Origin: an uncultured Methanolobus sp.
GTDB taxonomy: Archaea; Halobacteriota; Methanosarcinia; Methanosarcinales; Methanosarcinaceae
Reading direction: 5' to 3'
DNA length: 64,000 bases
Assembly: GCF_963667555.1 (NCBI RefSeq)
Contig: NZ_OY763421.1
Span: forward strand, 1,133,562 to 1,197,561
Under the pieces are notes generated by a model, which had not been told where the DNA came from, searched no databases, and saw nothing but the letters and a program-made list of their open reading frames with translations. A program made the position numbers and the translations under genes. Of this stretch, positions 15,980-25,694 are shown piece after piece (position 1 is the first letter of the stretch; every line of letters starts with the position of its first letter).

Positions 15980-16621
15980 ATGTCATCAGATTGTTCTACC
16001 GAAAACACTACAAGAGAAATTGCTTCCTTTGAAGACGCTGCAAAGTTCCATGGACACGTCTGTCCTGGTCTTACCATAGGCTACATTGCAGCAAAAGCAG
16101 GTATTGAAAAACTGGAATCCGAAAGGGACATTGACGAGGAACTTGTCACCATTGTGGAAAATGATGCCTGCGGAGTAGATGCAGTCCAGGTGCTTACAGG
16201 CTGCACAATAGGAAAAGGCAATCTCATTTACAAGGACCATGCAAAACAGGTATTCACATTCATCTGTCGTGACAGCAAAAAAGCTGTAAGAGTAGCGCTT
16301 AAAGCCAGTTTTAATATTGACAACATTGACCCTAAGGTCAGTGAATTACGTCCTAAAGTTATGTCAGGCTCTGCAACTGATGAAGAAGTAAAAGAGTTCA
16401 GGGAAAGAATGGATGGCATTTCCGTAACAATGAGGAACACTCCTGTTGACGAGATGTTTGAGGTCAAATTCGTTGATGCCGAGATTCCTGGCAAAGCAAG
16501 AATATTCAATTCTCTTCAGTGTTCCACATGCGGTGAAATGATGGCAGAATCCAGAGCAAGGATCCAGAATGGAGAATATATCTGCATTCCATGCTATGAG
16601 GAATACAACCGAGGATGGTAA
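15980..16621 (+). CDS. FmdE-family zinc-ribbon protein
   Basis: 213 residues from the ATG at 15980. The FmdE signature is present near the N-terminus (H24-G-H-V-C28-P-G30) and continues with AAKAGIEKL and NDACGVDAVQVLTGCTIGKG, and a C-terminal four-Cys zinc ribbon (CSTCGEMM and CIPC) completes the protein. FmdE is named from molybdenum formylmethanofuran dehydrogenase operons, but most homologues stand elsewhere and their biochemical role is unsettled; the conserved His/Cys set suggests metal binding. Here it is the first gene of an Opp/Nik-type importer operon: the next gene starts about 3 bp after its stop. That context suggests handling of the imported metal or ligand (inference). Confidence 0.85.
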   Translation: MSSDCSTENTTREIASFEDAAKFHGHVCPGLTIGYIAAKAGIEKLESERDIDEELVTIVENDACGVDAVQVLTGCTIGKGNLIYKDHAKQVFTFICRDSKKAVRVALKASFNIDNIDPKVSELRPKVMSGSATDEEVKEFRERMDGISVTMRNTPVDEMFEVKFVDAEIPGKARIFNSLQCSTCGEMMAESRARIQNGEYICIPCYEEYNRGW

Positions 16622-16623
16622 GG

Positions 16624-18363
16624 ATGAAATTGAGTAAAAGATCAATTTCCCTTTTCATATCATTAATCCTGATTGGTGCAGTATTCACAGCATCATTCAT
16701 GCCTGCATCCGCTTCAGGCGAAGACAGTAATGAAGAAAGAGTATTTACAGCCAGCTGGGGCACAAGTGGAACTGCAGACTGGGGTTTTCCTTCTCCGCTG
16801 ACATTCTATCCACGCGGTCCCGGATACATCATGACAAGCTACTGTTTTGATGCACTTGTATGGCCGGAAGAATCAGGAGATTTCACAGGACTTCTTGCAG
16901 AATCATGGGAAAGTTCCGATGATGGCCTTGAATGGACATTCCACCTTAGAGAAGGAGTAACATGGCACGATGGTGAACCGTTCACAGCAGATGATGTTGT
17001 TTTCACAATGGACTACATCAAAGGAAAGGCATCAATAAGCCCGATTGGTTCAAGCTGGTACAATACTGGAGTAATTAAAAGCGTTGAGTCTCTCGATGAT
17101 CATACTGTTGTTATCACACTGAACTATCCATATGCACCATTTATGCAGCAGGTTGCAGCAGTCATCCCTATCATGCCAGAACACATCTGGGAAGATGTTG
17201 AAGACCCAGGCAAATACATGGAAGACGAGGCTGCAATTGGAACCGGACCATTCATTCTTGAAGACTACGATAAGGACCAGCAGTCTTACAAATACACAGC
17301 TAACAAGGACTATTTTCTTGGAGAGCCAATAATTGATACTCTTATCTATGTCAAAACATCCGATGTTGTAATTTCCCTGAAGACAGGAGAGATCGATGAA
17401 TCCGGCCTTACACTTGACCAAGTACAGGCACTTGATGAATCTGACAACATGGAAGTTATCAGCGGACCAGGTTACTGGGTTTACCGCCTGAGATTCAATA
17501 TTCCTTCAAACACAATACTCAGCGACACAACAGTTCGTCAGGCTATCTACTATTCTATGAACTGTTCAGATATTGAGAGCAGAGTGCTTCACGGCGGTGG
17601 AATTGAAGGAAATCCGGGATATGTTCCTCCTTATTCAAGCTGGTACAATCCTGATGTGACTCAGTATGAATATGATATCGATACAGCTAACCAGATGCTG
17701 GATGATGCAGGTTATTCTGAAACTAACAGCGATGGAGTAAGATTGGATTCAGAAGACAATCCACTTGAGTTCCAGTTACTTTACACATCTGACCAGCAGA
17801 GCCAGAGGATTGCAGAACTTGTCCAGACATACCTGAAAGAAATTGGTATTGGCATCACACTTAAACCCGGAGACACCAAGACCGTTGACGGACTCGTCAC
17901 AGCAGGTAACTTTGATCTGGCAATATACTCACACGGTACATCCACAGACCCTGCAAGAATGCTGAACTCATTCCCTACATCAACAGGATGGAATGATTCC
18001 GAGTTCATGGCTCTTGCAGAAGAGCAGATGAGCACAATGGACGAGGAAAAGCGTAAGGAACTGGTTGACGCGATGCAGGTTCTTATCGCTGACAACGTAC
18101 CAACCATCCCGATAATGTACAGGAACGTTTACAGTGCAAGCAACAAGGACACAGTAACCGGTTTTTATTATACAGATGGTGGAGTGGGTGGCGGTGTGCC
18201 AACTGAATACAACAAACTTGTTTTCATCTATGGAACCTGGAATGGTGACAATGATGACACTGCTGAAGGAACAACAGAGAATGCAGTTGCCAGCATTGGA
18301 ATACTTGGCTCAGTTGCAATCCTTGTATGTGCCTTCGTCCTGATACGCCACGGGAATAGCTAA
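16624..18363 (+). CDS. ABC transporter substrate-binding protein, SBP_bac_5 (peptide/nickel) family, membrane-anchored
   Basis: About 579 residues. The ATG at 16624 follows GGTAAGG; an ATG at 16615 overlaps the FmdE end. A cleavable signal (ISLILIGAVFTASFMPASASG) leads to the DppA/NikA-type fold: FYPRGPGYIMTSYCFDALVW, DGLEWTFHLREGVTWHDGEP, GTGPFILEDYDKDQ and FDLAIYSHGTSTDPARML. Unlike its counterpart at 26527 it is not a lipoprotein: a C-terminal helix (SIGILGSVAILVCAFVLI) anchors it. The shared segment YPRGPG suggests both binding proteins belong to one subfamily. The ligand (nickel, a metal-chelate or an oligopeptide) cannot be decided from the sequence. Confidence 0.88.
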   Translation: MKLSKRSISLFISLILIGAVFTASFMPASASGEDSNEERVFTASWGTSGTADWGFPSPLTFYPRGPGYIMTSYCFDALVWPEESGDFTGLLAESWESSDDGLEWTFHLREGVTWHDGEPFTADDVVFTMDYIKGKASISPIGSSWYNTGVIKSVESLDDHTVVITLNYPYAPFMQQVAAVIPIMPEHIWEDVEDPGKYMEDEAAIGTGPFILEDYDKDQQSYKYTANKDYFLGEPIIDTLIYVKTSDVVISLKTGEIDESGLTLDQVQALDESDNMEVISGPGYWVYRLRFNIPSNTILSDTTVRQAIYYSMNCSDIESRVLHGGGIEGNPGYVPPYSSWYNPDVTQYEYDIDTANQMLDDAGYSETNSDGVRLDSEDNPLEFQLLYTSDQQSQRIAELVQTYLKEIGIGITLKPGDTKTVDGLVTAGNFDLAIYSHGTSTDPARMLNSFPTSTGWNDSEFMALAEEQMSTMDEEKRKELVDAMQVLIADNVPTIPIMYRNVYSASNKDTVTGFYYTDGGVGGGVPTEYNKLVFIYGTWNGDNDDTAEGTTENAVASIGILGSVAILVCAFVLIRHGNS

Positions 18364-18391
18364 ACAGGGAAAGCAGGAGAGATAAAGAGCA

Positions 18392-19387
18392 ATGGACAGG
18401 AAAAGATCAGGGCATATAATATCCAGGGGCTTGGAGTATGCCATCACCTTTTTCCTGATCCTTGCAATCAATTTTTTTCTTCCCCGGGTAATGCCCGGTG
18501 GACCACTACTCAGTATCATGGGCACCCAGGGCTCTGATCTTCCTGTGGTAATCGATGAGGAAATGAAGTATAAACTGATGGAATACTATCATCTCAATGA
18601 CCCACTTCATATCCAGTTCATACATTACATTTCAGATGCACTACATCTTGATTTCGGTTATTCTATTTTCTATAATGTGCCCGTAGTTGACATTCTCATA
18701 GGAAGGCTTCCATGGACCATACTTCTCATGGGCACTGCTCTTTTATTTTCAACGATTTTTGGAATTATAATTGGTCTTGAATCTGCCTGGAAACGCGGAG
18801 GAAAACTGGACCATGCACTTCTTGTAATAATGCCATTTTTCAGGTCAATACCTGCATTTTTCCTTGGAGCTGTCATGATATTTGTATTCGGATACAAAAC
18901 AGGATGGTTTCCGACTTCAGGTGCAATAACCCCGTACATGAATTATGCAGGGTTCACTGACCATGCAATGGATATTATTTCCCACCTCACGTTACCAATG
19001 CTATGTCTTGCTGCCTTTGAAATGCCGGGAACATATCTTCTCGTGAGGAACGTCTGCGCCCAGCAACTGGGAAAACCATATGTGCTCATGGCAGAAGCCA
19101 GAGGGCTAAAAGAGCGAACAATAAAAAAACACGTGCTCATCAATTCGATCGTTCCTGTGATAAACCAGATAGCTGCAATGCTTGGTTTCATGGTTGCAGG
19201 TGCAGTTTTCATAGAAACTGTATTCTCATATCCGGGAATGGGAATGCTTGTCTATAACTCGTTCATAGAACGTGATTATCCGGTACTTCAGGGAGCTTTC
19301 ATATTCATGTCACTGGTGGTGCTGGCATGTAACTATGCGGCTGATATTGCATGTTCCTATATTGACGGAAGATCAGGGCAGGAGTGA
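18392..19387 (+). CDS. ABC transporter permease, DppB/NikB type
   Basis: 331 residues, first permease of the importer. The N-terminal helix with FFLPRVMPGGPL is typical of DppB/NikB proteins (NxxxPxxxPGDP-like). Central helices and the EAA loop AEARGLKERTIKKHVLINSI precede the conserved C-terminal segment VFSYPGMGMLVYNSFIERDYPVLQG. It starts 28 bp after the binding-protein gene and is coupled to the second permease by overlap. Confidence 0.9.
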   Translation: MDRKRSGHIISRGLEYAITFFLILAINFFLPRVMPGGPLLSIMGTQGSDLPVVIDEEMKYKLMEYYHLNDPLHIQFIHYISDALHLDFGYSIFYNVPVVDILIGRLPWTILLMGTALLFSTIFGIIIGLESAWKRGGKLDHALLVIMPFFRSIPAFFLGAVMIFVFGYKTGWFPTSGAITPYMNYAGFTDHAMDIISHLTLPMLCLAAFEMPGTYLLVRNVCAQQLGKPYVLMAEARGLKERTIKKHVLINSIVPVINQIAAMLGFMVAGAVFIETVFSYPGMGMLVYNSFIERDYPVLQGAFIFMSLVVLACNYAADIACSYIDGRSGQE

Positions 19388-19389
19388 AA

Positions 19390-20214
19390 ATGCACGAAAA
19401 AAAGTTGTTTCAGAGATTGATAAATCCGAAAGGTATTATCGGGCTTACCATACTTTGTTCTTTCATTTTCATTGCCATTGCAGCACCATTTTTGACATCA
19501 TACACACCCGCTGATGTATCAAGCAGACCTTTACTTGAACCGAGCAGTGAGCATCCTCTTGGTACCGATGATGTTGGAAGAGACATATTTTCAAATCTTC
19601 TCTATGGTTCAAGAACTTCATTGATGGTTGCTGTGCTGGTATCTCTTGGCGTTTTAGTGATAGGTACTCTTGCAGGTGTATTCTCAGGTTGTATCGGAGG
19701 AAATCCTGACAGGGTTATGATGCGAGGAGTCGATATTTTCCTTATGATTCCAGACCTGCCGCTCATCCTGATACTTGCAGCATACCTTAGGCCAAGTCTA
19801 TGGAATATTATTTTCATTCTTATTGTAATGGGATGGCCTGTTGGTGCAAGGATTACCCGTGCCCAGACAAAAACATTAAGAGTATCAGGTCATGTGGACT
19901 TTGCCAGAGTTTCAGGAGCTGGCAACTGGTATGTGATCAAAAAACACATTGTTCCTGATTTGTATCCGATAATGATAACCACAGTTGTCATGCAATCTAT
20001 TCGTGCCATACTTTCCGAATCAGGACTTGCATTTCTGGGTCTTGGAGATCCATCATATCCAAGCTGGGGAACCATGATAAAATATGCAGTTTCATATCCG
20101 CTGGTGTTTTTCACAGACGCATGGATGTGGTGGCTGATACCTGCCGGACTGTGTATCACTCTGCTTGTACTGGGTTTTGTATTTGTAGGACAGGCGCTGG
20201 AAGGTGAGAAATAA
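19390..20214 (+). CDS. ABC transporter permease, DppC/NikC type
   Basis: About 274 residues. The ATG at 19390 follows GGAG; a GTG at 19384 overlaps the previous stop. After the first helix comes the DppC hallmark EHPLGTDDVGRDIFSNLLYGSRTSL. The C-terminal region has SESGLAFLGLGDPSYPSWG, also diagnostic. It pairs with the upstream permease to form the membrane channel. Its stop overlaps the start of the first ATPase gene (TAATG). Confidence 0.9.
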   Translation: MHEKKLFQRLINPKGIIGLTILCSFIFIAIAAPFLTSYTPADVSSRPLLEPSSEHPLGTDDVGRDIFSNLLYGSRTSLMVAVLVSLGVLVIGTLAGVFSGCIGGNPDRVMMRGVDIFLMIPDLPLILILAAYLRPSLWNIIFILIVMGWPVGARITRAQTKTLRVSGHVDFARVSGAGNWYVIKKHIVPDLYPIMITTVVMQSIRAILSESGLAFLGLGDPSYPSWGTMIKYAVSYPLVFFTDAWMWWLIPAGLCITLLVLGFVFVGQALEGEK

Positions 20215-21179
20215 TGCAGATACTTGATGTTAAAAGACTGACAGTTGATTTCTCAACAAAGGAAGGTGTGCACCATGTACTCAAGAATGTGGATTTCAAC
20301 ATAGGAAAAGGTGAAATTGTAGGCTTGATAGGTGAATCCGGATCAGGAAAATCCACACTTGCCATGACAGTTCTGGATATTAATTCCCGAAACAGGCAGA
20401 TGTCAGGAAATATCAGTTTTATGGGAGAGAGAATTGACAACATCAAAAAAGAAAGGATGCGTCAACTCAGGGGAAAACGCATTGGATTTGTTCCACAATC
20501 CTCCATGAATGCACTCAATCCACTTGTGAAAATAAAGTCACAGTTCTTTGAGACAATTAAAGCTCATACAAATATGTCACAGAAGGAAATGCTTTCACTG
20601 ACTGAAAAGTCACTTGAAATGGTAGGTATCGATCCTTCAAGGATGAACTCCTGTTCCTATGAATTCAGTGGCGGCCAGCGTCAGAGGATAATGATCGCGC
20701 TTTCAATGCTTCTTTCACCGGAACTTATCATTGCTGATGAGCCAACAACCGCGCTGGATGCAACAGTACAACTGAAAATAATCGAGTTACTAAAAGATGT
20801 GGTACAGCAGAAGCAAACTTCCATGCTTGTGATTTCCCATGACCTGCATACGATTTCCAGAATATGTGACCGGATCTACATCATGTATGCAGGAAGGATT
20901 GTTGAAACAGGCACAAGGGATGAAATTCTCAATAATCCAGTTCATCCTTATACCCAAAAGCTTCTGGCTTCGAGATTGCCTCTGATGTGTGAGCCGGTGA
21001 GAGTAACGGGAATATCAGGAACTCCGCCTTCAACTTTAAAGAAGTATGAGGTCTGCGAGTTTATGGAACGTTGTGACAGGGTTTCAGAAATATGCCGGAC
21101 ATTAAGACCTCCTGAGTGTACAGGTAGTGTGAAAGTGGCCTGCCATTTGAAATATAATCTGGAGTGCCAGTTGGAGTGA
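20214..21179 (+). CDS. ABC transporter ATP-binding protein, DppD/NikD type
   Basis: 321 residues. Walker A GESGSGKST, signature FSGGQRQR and Walker B LIIADEPTTALD are intact. The C-terminal oligopeptide/dipeptide extension contains RLPLMCEP and Cys residues (CEFMERCDRVSEIC), of the kind that binds an iron-sulfur cluster in some DppD/OppD proteins; that role here is inference. It forms a heterodimer with the next gene's product and sits in the cytoplasm against the two permeases. Confidence 0.9.
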   Translation: MQILDVKRLTVDFSTKEGVHHVLKNVDFNIGKGEIVGLIGESGSGKSTLAMTVLDINSRNRQMSGNISFMGERIDNIKKERMRQLRGKRIGFVPQSSMNALNPLVKIKSQFFETIKAHTNMSQKEMLSLTEKSLEMVGIDPSRMNSCSYEFSGGQRQRIMIALSMLLSPELIIADEPTTALDATVQLKIIELLKDVVQQKQTSMLVISHDLHTISRICDRIYIMYAGRIVETGTRDEILNNPVHPYTQKLLASRLPLMCEPVRVTGISGTPPSTLKKYEVCEFMERCDRVSEICRTLRPPECTGSVKVACHLKYNLECQLE

Positions 21180-21184
21180 TAAAC

Positions 21185-21958
21185 ATGGACGATTCCTGTC
21201 TCATAAAAGTAAATAATGTCAGTAAGGTATTCAAGCGTAAAGGCATGTTCAGAAATGAACCCGAGATTAAAGCTCTTGATAATGTATCCCTTACTGTTAA
21301 AAAAGGCGAGGTTCTTGGAATCATCGGTGAAAGCGGAAGCGGGAAGACCACTCTTGGTAAACTGATACTGGGTCTGTTGAAGCCAAGTTCAGGAAACATC
21401 TCATTTGCCGATATCAATAACAAGTCTACAGGAACCGGAAAACCTGTTGTCCAGGTAATATTCCAGGACCCTTATGATTCACTGAGCCACATGATGACAG
21501 TTGAACAACTGGTTGCAGAACCTTGCATTATCCGGAACAGGAAAAATGTTGACAGGAACATGATCGTTCGTGCCCTTGAATCTGTTGGACTCATACCAGT
21601 TGAGAGTTTCCTTCACAAATATCCGCATACCCTTAGTGGAGGACAACGTCAGAGAGTTGCAATAGCAAGGGCGATAATCACAGAACCTGACATGATAATT
21701 GCAGATGAACCAATATCCATGCTGGATGCATCCATTGGAGTTGACATCCTCAACCTGATGCTTGACATGAAGGAAAAAATGGGTATTACTTTCATGTTTA
21801 TAACACATGATATTGCAGCAGCAGCGTATATATCAGATGACATTGCTGTCATGAAAGACGGGAAAATTGTCGAACATGGTTCAAGAAAGCAGATAATTTC
21901 TGATTGTTGTCATGAGTACACAAGGTCACTGCTTTTTTCGGTAACAGGTGGAAAGTAA
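21185..21958 (+). CDS. ABC transporter ATP-binding protein, DppF/NikE type
   Basis: 257 residues from the ATG at 21185 (GGAG at 21174-21177; an upstream ATG at 21164 overlaps the previous gene). Walker A GESGSGKTT, signature LSGGQRQRVA and Walker B MIIADEPISMLD are intact. It lacks the long C-terminal extension of DppF, so it is closer to NikE in length. It is the last gene of the plus-strand importer operon, converging with the second importer about 100 bp later. Confidence 0.88.
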   Translation: MDDSCLIKVNNVSKVFKRKGMFRNEPEIKALDNVSLTVKKGEVLGIIGESGSGKTTLGKLILGLLKPSSGNISFADINNKSTGTGKPVVQVIFQDPYDSLSHMMTVEQLVAEPCIIRNRKNVDRNMIVRALESVGLIPVESFLHKYPHTLSGGQRQRVAIARAIITEPDMIIADEPISMLDASIGVDILNLMLDMKEKMGITFMFITHDIAAAAYISDDIAVMKDGKIVEHGSRKQIISDCCHEYTRSLLFSVTGGK

Positions 21959-21971
21959 AGGAGTAAACTCC

Positions 21972-22024
21972 CGGCTTTGTAGAAATTCTATGAGTATGAG
22001 TTCGCAAACGTCGCTCTTTTTCAT
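21972..22024 (+). repeat. Solitary left end of inverted-repeat family
   Basis: CGGCTTTGTAGAAATTCT at 21972-21989 and GCTCTTTTTCAT at 22013-22024 repeat, at the same spacing, the left end at 61821-61874. It sits between convergent importer operons and has no visible right partner. Likely a remnant of a small mobile element. Confidence 0.45.
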
Positions 22025-22061
22025 TAAATCTTAAATTGAAATTGAACTCATAGAACTAACT

Positions 22062-23768
22062 TCATACAGGGATCTTAGAAGCCACCAGCCTCTTTGTGTA
22101 TTCATGGGAGGGTGAAAGCATCACTTCATGGGAATTACCAGCCTCTACGATCTTTCCCTGATTCATAACACATATTCTGTCAGCAATTTTTAGTGTCATT
22201 GCAAGATCATGGGATATATAGATCATTGCAAAGCCTCTCCTGTTCTGAAGTCCTTTTAACAGACGCATTACATTTGCAGAGGTTGAAACATCCAGAGCCG
22301 AAGTGACTTCATCTGCAATCAGGAGTTTAGGCTGCATGACCATAGCTCTGGCAAGTGCAACTCTCTGCCTCTGACCGCCGCTAAGTTCGCTGCAATATTT
22401 ACTGAGGAAAACATCAGTAGATGGAAGATGAACGAGTTCAAGGACATTTTTTGCCATTTGCAAACGCTCTTCTCTGGTTCCGATCTTATTGATATCAAGA
22501 GGTTCCTTTATTGCATCGAGCACTGTGAACCTGTTGCTTGTTGAATTGAAGGGATCCTGGAATACTATCTGGATACCGTTGAGCCTGTTCCCATAACTTT
22601 CCTTGCTGGCATTCTCACCCATAAACGATATGTTCCCACTCTCAGGTTTTATCACATTTGCAAGGATATGCGCAAGAGTAGACTTTCCAGAACCTGTTTG
22701 TCCGACAATTGCAAGGACTTCTCCTTCCATTATTTCCAGCTCAACATCATCAACTGCTTTCAGGTATTGTCCGTCAGGAAGCTGATAACTGTAATTCAGG
22801 TCTCTTGCCTTCAGAAGTCCTGCAACACCTCCTCTGTGGCATGCAATTTCCCTTCCTCCGTCAACAGGGATCAGATAAGGTATCGTTTCATTGCATTTCT
22901 TTGTTTTTTGTGTGCACCTTGGGAAGAAAGGACAACCTATGAAATCGCCGCCTGTATGGATGTCACCGGGAATTCCCCAGAGGTCTTTATATACGAAAAT
23001 ATCAGGTGTTGAATGAACAAGTCCTCTTGTATATGGATGCCTTGGTGATACAAGAATATCCTTTACAGGACCGGTTTCAACAACTCTTCCTAAATACATG
23101 ACAGCAACCCTTGAAGCGACAGAAGATACAAAAGTGATATCGTGTGATATCATCAACATCGTGTAACCGTTCTTTTCCTGAAGCTCAACCAGAAGATCCC
23201 TTATCTCTTTCCTTGTAAATGCATCAAGTGCGGAAGTAACCTCATCAAGGATCAGTAATTTAGGATCACATGAAAGCGCCATTGCAAGAAGAACTCTCTG
23301 TCTCATGCCTCCGGAAAGCTGATGCGGATATGAATCCATCCATTTAGGATCAAGGTGAACGGTCCTGAACAGATCTGCGCATTTGTTTTGGGCTTGGTGA
23401 GAGTCAATATCAAGGTGCTTCATCATTGGTTCTATTACCTGGGATCCCACTTTCATAACAGGATTCAGCACTTCAAGCCCATTCTGAAAAACGATTGCAA
23501 TATCCTTCCATCTGAATCTATCCATTTCAGTTTCAGATAAAGAGGAGATCTCATTCTTATTGTAGGTTATCTCTCCTGTGATCGCAGTGTTTTCCGGTAG
23601 AAGGCCCATGATGCTAAGTGCAACAGTGGTCTTCCCACTTCCGGACTCTCCCACAATGCCGAGAATCTCTCCTTCTTCTATTTCAAAAGAAACACCATCA
23701 ACAGCCTTTACAGCATTGTTATCTGTCTGATAATGGCATTTCAGGTCATTGATCTTAAGCAGACTCAT
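22062..23768 (-). CDS. Fused dual ATP-binding protein (DppD-DppF type) of second Opp/Nik importer
   Basis: About 568 residues from the ATG at 23768, which follows AAGGGG. Two complete ABC ATPase domains are joined in one chain. The N-terminal half has GESGSGKTT, LSGGMRQRV and LLILDEVTSALD and a DppD-type Cys-containing extension (GCPFFPRCTQKTKKC). The C-terminal half has GQTGSGKST, LSGGQRQRVA and LLIADEVTSALD. This fuses the two subunits that are separate in the plus-strand importer. It is the last gene of its operon and is translationally coupled to the permease upstream. Confidence 0.92.
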   Translation of the reverse strand: MSLLKINDLKCHYQTDNNAVKAVDGVSFEIEEGEILGIVGESGSGKTTVALSIMGLLPENTAITGEITYNKNEISSLSETEMDRFRWKDIAIVFQNGLEVLNPVMKVGSQVIEPMMKHLDIDSHQAQNKCADLFRTVHLDPKWMDSYPHQLSGGMRQRVLLAMALSCDPKLLILDEVTSALDAFTRKEIRDLLVELQEKNGYTMLMISHDITFVSSVASRVAVMYLGRVVETGPVKDILVSPRHPYTRGLVHSTPDIFVYKDLWGIPGDIHTGGDFIGCPFFPRCTQKTKKCNETIPYLIPVDGGREIACHRGGVAGLLKARDLNYSYQLPDGQYLKAVDDVELEIMEGEVLAIVGQTGSGKSTLAHILANVIKPESGNISFMGENASKESYGNRLNGIQIVFQDPFNSTSNRFTVLDAIKEPLDINKIGTREERLQMAKNVLELVHLPSTDVFLSKYCSELSGGQRQRVALARAMVMQPKLLIADEVTSALDVSTSANVMRLLKGLQNRRGFAMIYISHDLAMTLKIADRICVMNQGKIVEAGNSHEVMLSPSHEYTKRLVASKIPV

Positions 23769-23770
23769 GT

Positions 23771-24700
23771 TCAAACCCCTTTCCTTATTTTTAATTTAGG
23801 ATCAAGTATTCTCTCCATATCCCTGCTTATGAATGCAAGACAAAGCAGGAGTATAATAAGCATGAATAGCGGTGGCAGCAACCACCATTGCCAGTAAGGT
23901 GTAAAATATATCGACCTGAAGCTGGTCGCGCTGTTAAGCATCATACCCCAGCTCTTTGAAGTTGGATCTCCCAGTCCCAGAAATGCAAGTCCAGCTTCGG
24001 CTATGATGGCATGTGAGGATATGCCGATGACAAGCACGAACAGAACTGGCATGACCTCCGGGAATATATGTTTTCGGAGAATGTAAAACGGACCTGCACC
24101 GTAGTTACGGGCAGCAATGATATAGCTGTTCTTTTTTATTGCAAGTGTCTGTGAACGTGCAATGCGTGCGGGTTTAGCCCAGCTGAACAGCACGAGTATA
24201 AGAATTACATTTAGGACGCTCGGTCCGAGAAAAGCAGATATTACAATAAGCAGCGGAAAACTCGGAAGTGCCATTGTAACATCGATAATCCTCATAAGTG
24301 CCTGGTCGGCATGTCCTCCGATATATCCGGCCAGAACTCCGAGGGCTCCACCGCCAAAACCTGAGATGAATGCCACTGCAAGACCAATAGTAAGGCTCAT
24401 TCTTGCACCGTAACATATCTGTGACCAGATATCCATTCCAAGCTCATCTGTACCAAGAATATGAACTGAACCTGGCGCTTCAAGGGAATCACCTGTTATT
24501 TTCTGTGGCGGGTAAAGTGTTATCATCGGGGCAAAAACCGCCATCATGATTATTGCAAGGATTCCAATGACACCGATCTTGCCTTCTGTACTGAATTTTG
24601 AAAAGGTACTGTTCAGGTTAAGACTGATCCTGTAAATATTCAAAGCCTGAATATAAGCTACTATTCTTTCATATCCAAAAGTTTCGATGTTCTTTATCAT
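23771..24700 (-). CDS. ABC transporter permease, DppC/NikC type
   Basis: 309 residues, start overlapping the previous permease stop (ATGA). A 40-residue hydrophilic N-terminus precedes the first helix. The DppC hallmarks GSVHILGTDELGMDIWSQI and EAGLAFLGLGDPTSKSWG are present, with an EAA loop AARNYGAGPFYILRKHIFPE. It is the second permease of the minus-strand importer. Confidence 0.9.
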   Translation of the reverse strand: MIKNIETFGYERIVAYIQALNIYRISLNLNSTFSKFSTEGKIGVIGILAIIMMAVFAPMITLYPPQKITGDSLEAPGSVHILGTDELGMDIWSQICYGARMSLTIGLAVAFISGFGGGALGVLAGYIGGHADQALMRIIDVTMALPSFPLLIVISAFLGPSVLNVILILVLFSWAKPARIARSQTLAIKKNSYIIAARNYGAGPFYILRKHIFPEVMPVLFVLVIGISSHAIIAEAGLAFLGLGDPTSKSWGMMLNSATSFRSIYFTPYWQWWLLPPLFMLIILLLCLAFISRDMERILDPKLKIRKGV

Positions 24701-25680
24701 ATCGTAACCCTCGGGTCAAGTTTACTGTATATTTTGTCAACCAGCAGGTTGCAGATAAGTATGGAAACTGCAATTACCAGAAGGATCCCCTGGATAAGTG
24801 GATAGTCACGACCAATAACGGCACTTCGAAGAGTCATTCCTATTCCCGGATAAGAAAAGACGCTTTCAACCAGGACAACTCCTCCCATCATGATTCCTAT
24901 CATGAATCCTGCTCTTGTCACAACCGGAAGCAGTGCATTTCGAAGTGCATGCCTTGTCCATACGATTTTTTCACCCAGTCCTTTGGCCCGGGCAGTCCGT
25001 ATATAATCCTTAGTAGTAACTGTGATCAATGTGTTTCTTGTGAGTAAATAGACACCTGTAAGCTGTGCAAGTGACAGGGTCATAACAGGCAGGCAGGCAT
25101 GATACAATATGTCCCATAGCTGCTCTCCTAAACCACTGTAATGTGCAAAGGGAGTGATGGCTCCTGCAAGCGGGAAGAGTCTGAGATGTACGCTAAATAT
25201 CAGAAGTAGTATCAGTCCAAGCAAAAATGATGGTATCTCGGCAAATCCTATCATGCCGGTCATCATTATCCTGTCACTACCTTTTTTCCGGTTCTTTGCA
25301 GAAAATGTTCCTAGGATAACTCCGGCAATCGTGCTGATCACTGTAGAGCTAAGAACGATAAACATAGTCCACGGGAGATGCAGCATTATCACATCACTTA
25401 CCGGCATTTTGTAGTATATGCTCCTTCCAAGGTCGGCTTTGAGCAGGTTCTTCAGATATACCAGAAATTGTTCGTGAACCGGTTTGTCCAGTCCGTAATA
25501 GTTCATGTAATACATTCGCTGTTCTTCTGTCATTATAATGACATCTTCTCCTGCCACCTCATCAGAAGTTGTGGAGAAAGGATCCCCGGGCATCATCCGG
25601 GGAAGGAAAAAATTGATGACAAGAATTACAAAAAGCGTTAACATTAACCTGAAAACAAATGAATTCCTGTCATTTTTCAT
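24697..25680 (-). CDS. ABC transporter permease, DppB/NikB type
   Basis: 327 residues; AGGTGATC lies before the ATG. The N-terminal segment INFFLPRMMPGDPF, EAA loop RTARAKGLGEKIVWTRHALR and C-terminal VFSYPGIGMTLRSAVIGRDYPLIQG are those of DppB/NikB permeases. It follows the methyltransferase gene by 14 bp and is coupled to the second permease. Confidence 0.9.
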   Translation of the reverse strand: MKNDRNSFVFRLMLTLFVILVINFFLPRMMPGDPFSTTSDEVAGEDVIIMTEEQRMYYMNYYGLDKPVHEQFLVYLKNLLKADLGRSIYYKMPVSDVIMLHLPWTMFIVLSSTVISTIAGVILGTFSAKNRKKGSDRIMMTGMIGFAEIPSFLLGLILLLIFSVHLRLFPLAGAITPFAHYSGLGEQLWDILYHACLPVMTLSLAQLTGVYLLTRNTLITVTTKDYIRTARAKGLGEKIVWTRHALRNALLPVVTRAGFMIGIMMGGVVLVESVFSYPGIGMTLRSAVIGRDYPLIQGILLVIAVSILICNLLVDKIYSKLDPRVTI

Positions 25681-25694
25681 CCGATCACCTGGCT

